From: Pseudomonas tremae
GTDB lineage: Bacteria; Pseudomonadota; Gammaproteobacteria; Pseudomonadales; Pseudomonadaceae
NCBI RefSeq assembly: GCF_001401155.1
Contig: NZ_LJRO01000031.1
Location: 62,001 to 126,000 of the forward strand
DNA length: 64,000 nucleotides
Reading direction: 5' to 3'
Part shown: positions 60,499 to 64,000 of the stretch, piece by piece
How positions within the stretch are numbered: the stretch's first letter is position 1
Layout: each line of letters opens with the position of its first letter
Program-made: the position numbers and the translations under genes
The notes under the pieces: model-generated
Told to the model about the DNA's origin: nothing
The model's database searches: none
What the model saw: only the letters and a program-made list of their open reading frames with translations

Positions 60499-62442
60499 AT
60501 GAAGAAGAAACCAGTCAAATCGAAAACGGTTTTCCCGGACGCGCTTTCTCCTCAGCTTGCGACATTGGTGGACGCCCCGCCTGCAGGTGAATGGCTGTAC
60601 GAGATCAAGTTCGACGGCTACCGCATGTTGACGCGAATCCAGAAGGGTGAAGTGTGTTTGTTCACCCGTAACGGCAACGACTGGACCGAGCGTCTGCCAG
60701 AACTGGTCAAGGCGCTCGGTGCCTTAAAGTTGCAGGACAGCTGGTTCGATGGTGAGGCTGTGGTTCTGGACGAGCAAGGGCTGCCTGACTTTCAAGGCCT
60801 GCAGAATGCCTTCGACGAAGGGCACAGTAAAAAGATCCTGTATTACCTTTTCGACATGCCGTTTCTGAGTGGCGAAGACTTGCGCGAGTTGCCGCTGGAG
60901 CAGCGTCGTGATGCGCTGAAACAAGTGCTCGATAGCCAGCGCAGCCGCTTGTTGCGTTACTCGGATGACTTTCAGGCCGGGCATCAGGACATTGTGGCCA
61001 GCGCCGCCGCGATGGGGCTTGAGGGCGTGATTGGCAAGCGTGCCGGCAGTGCGTATGTCGGCAAGCGCAATGCCGACTGGATCAAGCTCAAGTGCCGCTT
61101 GCGTCAGGAGTTCGTGATCGTTGGCTATACCGCGCCCCAGGGCAGTCGCTCGGCGTTCGGCGCTTTGCTGCTGGCAGTCAACGACGATAAACAGGGTCTG
61201 GTATACGCCGGGCGTGTAGGCACCGGTTTCACTGAGCAAACCCTGAAGCAGTTGCAAAAAAAGCTGCAACCGCTGCAGCGCGAAGGTTCGCCACTGGGCA
61301 GCAAGCTGAGCTCGGCGCAGGCGCGCGGGGTGCAATGGGTGGAGCCGCAGCAGGTCTGTGAAGTTGAATTCGCTCAGTGGACGCGTGAGGGTATATTGCG
61401 TCAGGCCGCTTTTATCGGTTTGCGCAGTGACAAGCCAGCCAGCGACGTGGTGCGCGAAGAGGCGCAGCCGGCGAAGGTCGCCGATCACACCAAGGCTGCA
61501 TCCACTGCGCCACGCACCGGAAAAAAAACTGCCAAGGGCAGGGTGGACGTGGCGGGCACGGGTATCAGCCATCCGGATCGTGTTATCGACAGCAAGACCG
61601 GCACGAAGAAGGTTGAGCTTGCGCAGTTTTACCAGTCCATTGCCGAGTGGATTCTGCCGCACCTGAACAAGCGTCCGGTGGCCCTGTTGCGTTGTCCGGA
61701 AGGCATCGACGGCGAGCAGTTTTTTCAAAAACACGCCGAACACCTGGCCATCCCGCACATCCGGCAACTGGATCGCACCCTCGACCCCGGCCACGCTGCC
61801 CTGATGGAAATCGATTCGCCCGAGGCGCTGGTCGGTGCAGTGCAAATGGGCACCATCGAGCTGCACACGTGGGCCGCGACACGCGACAGGATCGAGACCC
61901 CCGATCATTTCGTGCTGGACCTTGACCCTGACCCTGACCCTGCGTTGCCTTGGCGCAGCATGATCGAAGCCACGCAGATGGTTCTGGCGGTGCTGGAAGA
62001 GCTCGGGCTCGAGGCCTTCCTCAAGACCAGCGGTGGCAAAGGCATGCACATCATCGTGCCATTGGCACGCCAGGCTGACTGGGGCACTGTCAAAGCGTTC
62101 TCAAAAGCTATCGCCGAGTTTGTCAGCCGCCAGTTGCCCGAGCGCTTTACTGCCACGATGGGGCCGAAGAACCGGGTCGGGAAAATCTTCATCGATTACC
62201 TGCGCAACACTCGCGGCGGCAGCACGGTCACCGCCTATTCGGTACGCGCCCGGCCAGGCTTGCCGGTTTCGGTGCCGATTGCGCTGGATGAGCTGGCCGG
62301 GCTGACGTCGTCTGCGCAGTGGGACATCAACAATCTTGAAGCGCGTCTGAATCAGCTCAAGGACGATCCGTGGGCGGGTTACAGCAACCGCCGCAAGATC
62401 ACCCAGAAGATGTGGAAACAACTGGGTGCCAAGCGGCCTTGA
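60499..62442 (+). CDS. ligD: LigD ATP-dependent ligase and polymerase (LIG-POL) part
   Basis: This 647-codon frame holds the ligase domain, with nucleotidyl-lysine motif EIKFDGYR (K37), and the OB fold to about residue 320. A K/A-rich linker follows, then the primase-like polymerase (LDLDPDPDPALPW, GGKGMHIIVPL, and VGKIFIDYLRN). The order PE-LIG-POL is that of Pseudomonas LigD. The true gene probably starts at 59886. An internal ATG at 60499 has GAAGG five bases upstream, so LIG-POL might still be made separately. With Ku it performs end joining. Confidence 0.88.
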   Translation: MKKKPVKSKTVFPDALSPQLATLVDAPPAGEWLYEIKFDGYRMLTRIQKGEVCLFTRNGNDWTERLPELVKALGALKLQDSWFDGEAVVLDEQGLPDFQGLQNAFDEGHSKKILYYLFDMPFLSGEDLRELPLEQRRDALKQVLDSQRSRLLRYSDDFQAGHQDIVASAAAMGLEGVIGKRAGSAYVGKRNADWIKLKCRLRQEFVIVGYTAPQGSRSAFGALLLAVNDDKQGLVYAGRVGTGFTEQTLKQLQKKLQPLQREGSPLGSKLSSAQARGVQWVEPQQVCEVEFAQWTREGILRQAAFIGLRSDKPASDVVREEAQPAKVADHTKAASTAPRTGKKTAKGRVDVAGTGISHPDRVIDSKTGTKKVELAQFYQSIAEWILPHLNKRPVALLRCPEGIDGEQFFQKHAEHLAIPHIRQLDRTLDPGHAALMEIDSPEALVGAVQMGTIELHTWAATRDRIETPDHFVLDLDPDPDPALPWRSMIEATQMVLAVLEELGLEAFLKTSGGKGMHIIVPLARQADWGTVKAFSKAIAEFVSRQLPERFTATMGPKNRVGKIFIDYLRNTRGGSTVTAYSVRARPGLPVSVPIALDELAGLTSSAQWDINNLEARLNQLKDDPWAGYSNRRKITQKMWKQLGAKRP

Positions 62443-62461
62443 GGGCGATTGACGAGCAAAA

Positions 62462-63805
62462 CTAGAGAATCCGGTACAACAAGCGCTCGACCCTGACGCG
62501 ACTCACCCTGCGCAAGAATTTGCGTACGCCCTCGGGGTAATTGGCCAGCGTATCGAGTTCGTCGTATTGATTGACTCGTTGCGTATTGCGCATCAGATGG
62601 GCAATTTCGGCTTCCCGCGGATCGCTCCACTGCGCCTGCGGATCATCGATCAACAGACCGTTTTCCAGGTCCAGATTGAAGGCGCGCGGGTTCAGATTGT
62701 TGCCGGTCAGCAAGGTGTAGCGCTGATCGACCCAGATGCCCTTGAGGTGGAACGTGTTGTCCCCATGCTTCCACAAGTGCACGTTCAGACGATGCTGGGC
62801 GATTGCCTTCTGGTGTTTCTGGGCGAAGCGCCGAAGGCTGATCTCATACAGATAGGGCAGGGCCGATATCACCTTGAATGGCTCGTCGGGGTCGATGAAG
62901 AAGTCATTGGCGGTCTTGTCGCCAATGATGATGTCGACATGCACGCCACGCTTGAGTGCCCGGTTGATCTCGCGAGTCACTGCCACCGGCAGGTTGAAAT
63001 ACGGCGTGCAGATGGTCAACTGGATCTTGCTCGAGGCAATGAGGTCGCAGATCACCCGATTGAGCCTGTTGCGCGGGCCGACGCCCAGCAGCGGGATCAC
63101 TCGCAGCTGGCCGTTTTCCTTGTCGCCCGCGGATGTATCGTAGGCAGCACGCTTCAGATCACCGCGAAAGGCGCGAATTTCACTGCGCAAGCTGCGAGAG
63201 GTCGGCGGTGACTGCAGGTCCAGACGATGCACGGCAGGGGACGGCAGGATTTCCTGCTGCACCAGTTGCTGGAAGGAGTCGGCTAGCGGCGCGCTTTCTA
63301 TCAGGTGGTAGCGGTCAAGGCGGTACTTGTCGAGCTTGTGCAGGTAAACGTTGTTGATGCTTGCGCCGGAATAGATCACGCAGTCGTCGATAACGCTGCC
63401 TTTGAGGTGCAATACACCGAACAACTCACGGGTCTGCACCGGCACGCCGTAGATCGGCACCTCTTCGTCGTATTCCAGGTTCTGCGCCTGATACCAGGTC
63501 GAGTTGCCCGGCTGGCGTCCGGCACCGATCAGGCCACGCTGCGCGCGGAACCAGTCGACCAGCACTACTACATCCAGCTCTGGACGGGCTTTCTTGGCAG
63601 CATACAAGGCGTCAAGAATTTCCTGGCCGGCCTCATCCTGCTGCAGGTACAGAGCGATTATATAGATGCGGCGAGTGGCCGAAGCGATCTTCTCCAGCAG
63701 ACAGCGCCGGTAGTCGGCGGCAGAAGGAACGATGGAGATTGCATCGCTCGGCAAGGCAAAACCGTGAAGCGCTGCCAGGGTCGAGCGTCTGAAAGTGGAC
63801 TGCAT
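62462..63805 (-). CDS. pssA: CDP-diacylglycerol-serine O-phosphatidyltransferase (PLD type)
   Basis: The 447-residue protein is of the phospholipase D superfamily with HKD motifs HLKGSVIDD (H133, K135) and HLKGIWVDQRYTLLTGNNLNP near residue 355. The absence of strong membrane helices and the RAFNLDLENGLLI block fit E. coli-type PssA, a peripheral membrane enzyme. It makes phosphatidylserine, the precursor of phosphatidylethanolamine. It converges with ligD, 19 bp between stops. Confidence 0.9.
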   Translation of the reverse strand: MQSTFRRSTLAALHGFALPSDAISIVPSAADYRRCLLEKIASATRRIYIIALYLQQDEAGQEILDALYAAKKARPELDVVVLVDWFRAQRGLIGAGRQPGNSTWYQAQNLEYDEEVPIYGVPVQTRELFGVLHLKGSVIDDCVIYSGASINNVYLHKLDKYRLDRYHLIESAPLADSFQQLVQQEILPSPAVHRLDLQSPPTSRSLRSEIRAFRGDLKRAAYDTSAGDKENGQLRVIPLLGVGPRNRLNRVICDLIASSKIQLTICTPYFNLPVAVTREINRALKRGVHVDIIIGDKTANDFFIDPDEPFKVISALPYLYEISLRRFAQKHQKAIAQHRLNVHLWKHGDNTFHLKGIWVDQRYTLLTGNNLNPRAFNLDLENGLLIDDPQAQWSDPREAEIAHLMRNTQRVNQYDELDTLANYPEGVRKFLRRVSRVRVERLLYRIL

Positions 63806-63941
63806 AGGCCTCTCGATGGGAAAACCAACAGGGTACGAGCTTACACGAGAGTCGCCTGCAGGTGGCTGTCGTCAACCTGTTTCAAGGCATTGCAGTGCGA
63901 TGGGGGGGATCTGGTCGTTGTCTGCGACTCCTGTAATGCCA

Positions 63942-63962
63942 GCGATGGAAAAGCTCCATCGC
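63942..63962. repeat. 8-bp hairpin near the right end
   Basis: GCGATGGA (63942-63949), loop AAAGC and TCCATCGC (63955-63962) lie upstream of pssA. No T-run follows; the role is unknown. Confidence 0.5.
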
Positions 63963-64000
63963 ATGGAGGCCTATGGCCAGACTTGCAACTTCCTGTATGA

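Overview
The window is about 64 kb of a high-GC gammaproteobacterial chromosome, almost certainly a Pseudomonas and most likely the P. syringae group. The left part keeps a gene order I recall from the P. aeruginosa chromosome: slt, uup, usp, fadBA, topA, sulA-lexA, psrA, nagZ and the methylthioinosine phosphorylase gene. The rest (inositol catabolon, Mrp antiporter, Ku/LigD, sulfonate oxygenase) is lineage-variable material. All assignments come from reading motifs, gene order and start sites; no database search was possible.

Bases 1-25,000 are mainly housekeeping. They hold the end of a YegS-type lipid kinase, a NarL-type response regulator, a small Hpt-like protein, CheV, a MOSC protein, slt, uup, a universal stress protein, fadBA, topA, lexA-sulA with two LexA boxes, psrA with its own operator, nagZ, mtiP, a cytochrome b561, and a three-gene operon (ybhP-like, clsB, ybhN) with overlapping starts and stops.

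Bases 25,000-41,650 are a complete myo-inositol catabolon. A divergent RpiR-type repressor (iolR) faces iolC(J), iolE, iolB, iolA, iolI, iolD, iolG, iolH and an extra Gfo/Idh/MocA oxidoreductase. A terminator follows, then a second promoter region and a three-gene ABC importer. Both control regions carry paired GGAA-N6-TTCC-like sites about 29 bp apart. Seven start regions carry A-rich AAnAAnAA motifs of the kind bound by Hfq/Crc. Together these suggest double control: induction by inositol and carbon catabolite repression.

Bases 41,650-47,010 hold a cysteine-poor DksA paralogue, a chemoreceptor with its putative sensor region at the C-terminus, an orphan Tle1-like (DUF2235) lipase behind an AT-rich leader, a DUF2789 protein, an unusually palindrome-rich intergenic region, and a protein of unknown function.

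Bases 47,000-64,000 hold a six-gene Mrp/Sha Na+/H+ antiporter operon (A, C, D, E, F, G). Its D gene is frameshifted by an exact 8-bp tandem duplication. Then come an EamA transporter, an XRE-cupin regulator, an FAD-dependent protein, an FMNH2-dependent sulfonate monooxygenase with a sigma-54 activator, Ku, a LigD split by a frameshift into PE and LIG-POL parts, and PssA.

The most interesting points are the reversible-looking mnhD duplication, the split ligD, the double regulatory code of the inositol genes, a 21-bp palindrome over the psrA -35 box, a candidate small RNA opposite the fadB upstream region, and the orphan lipase.
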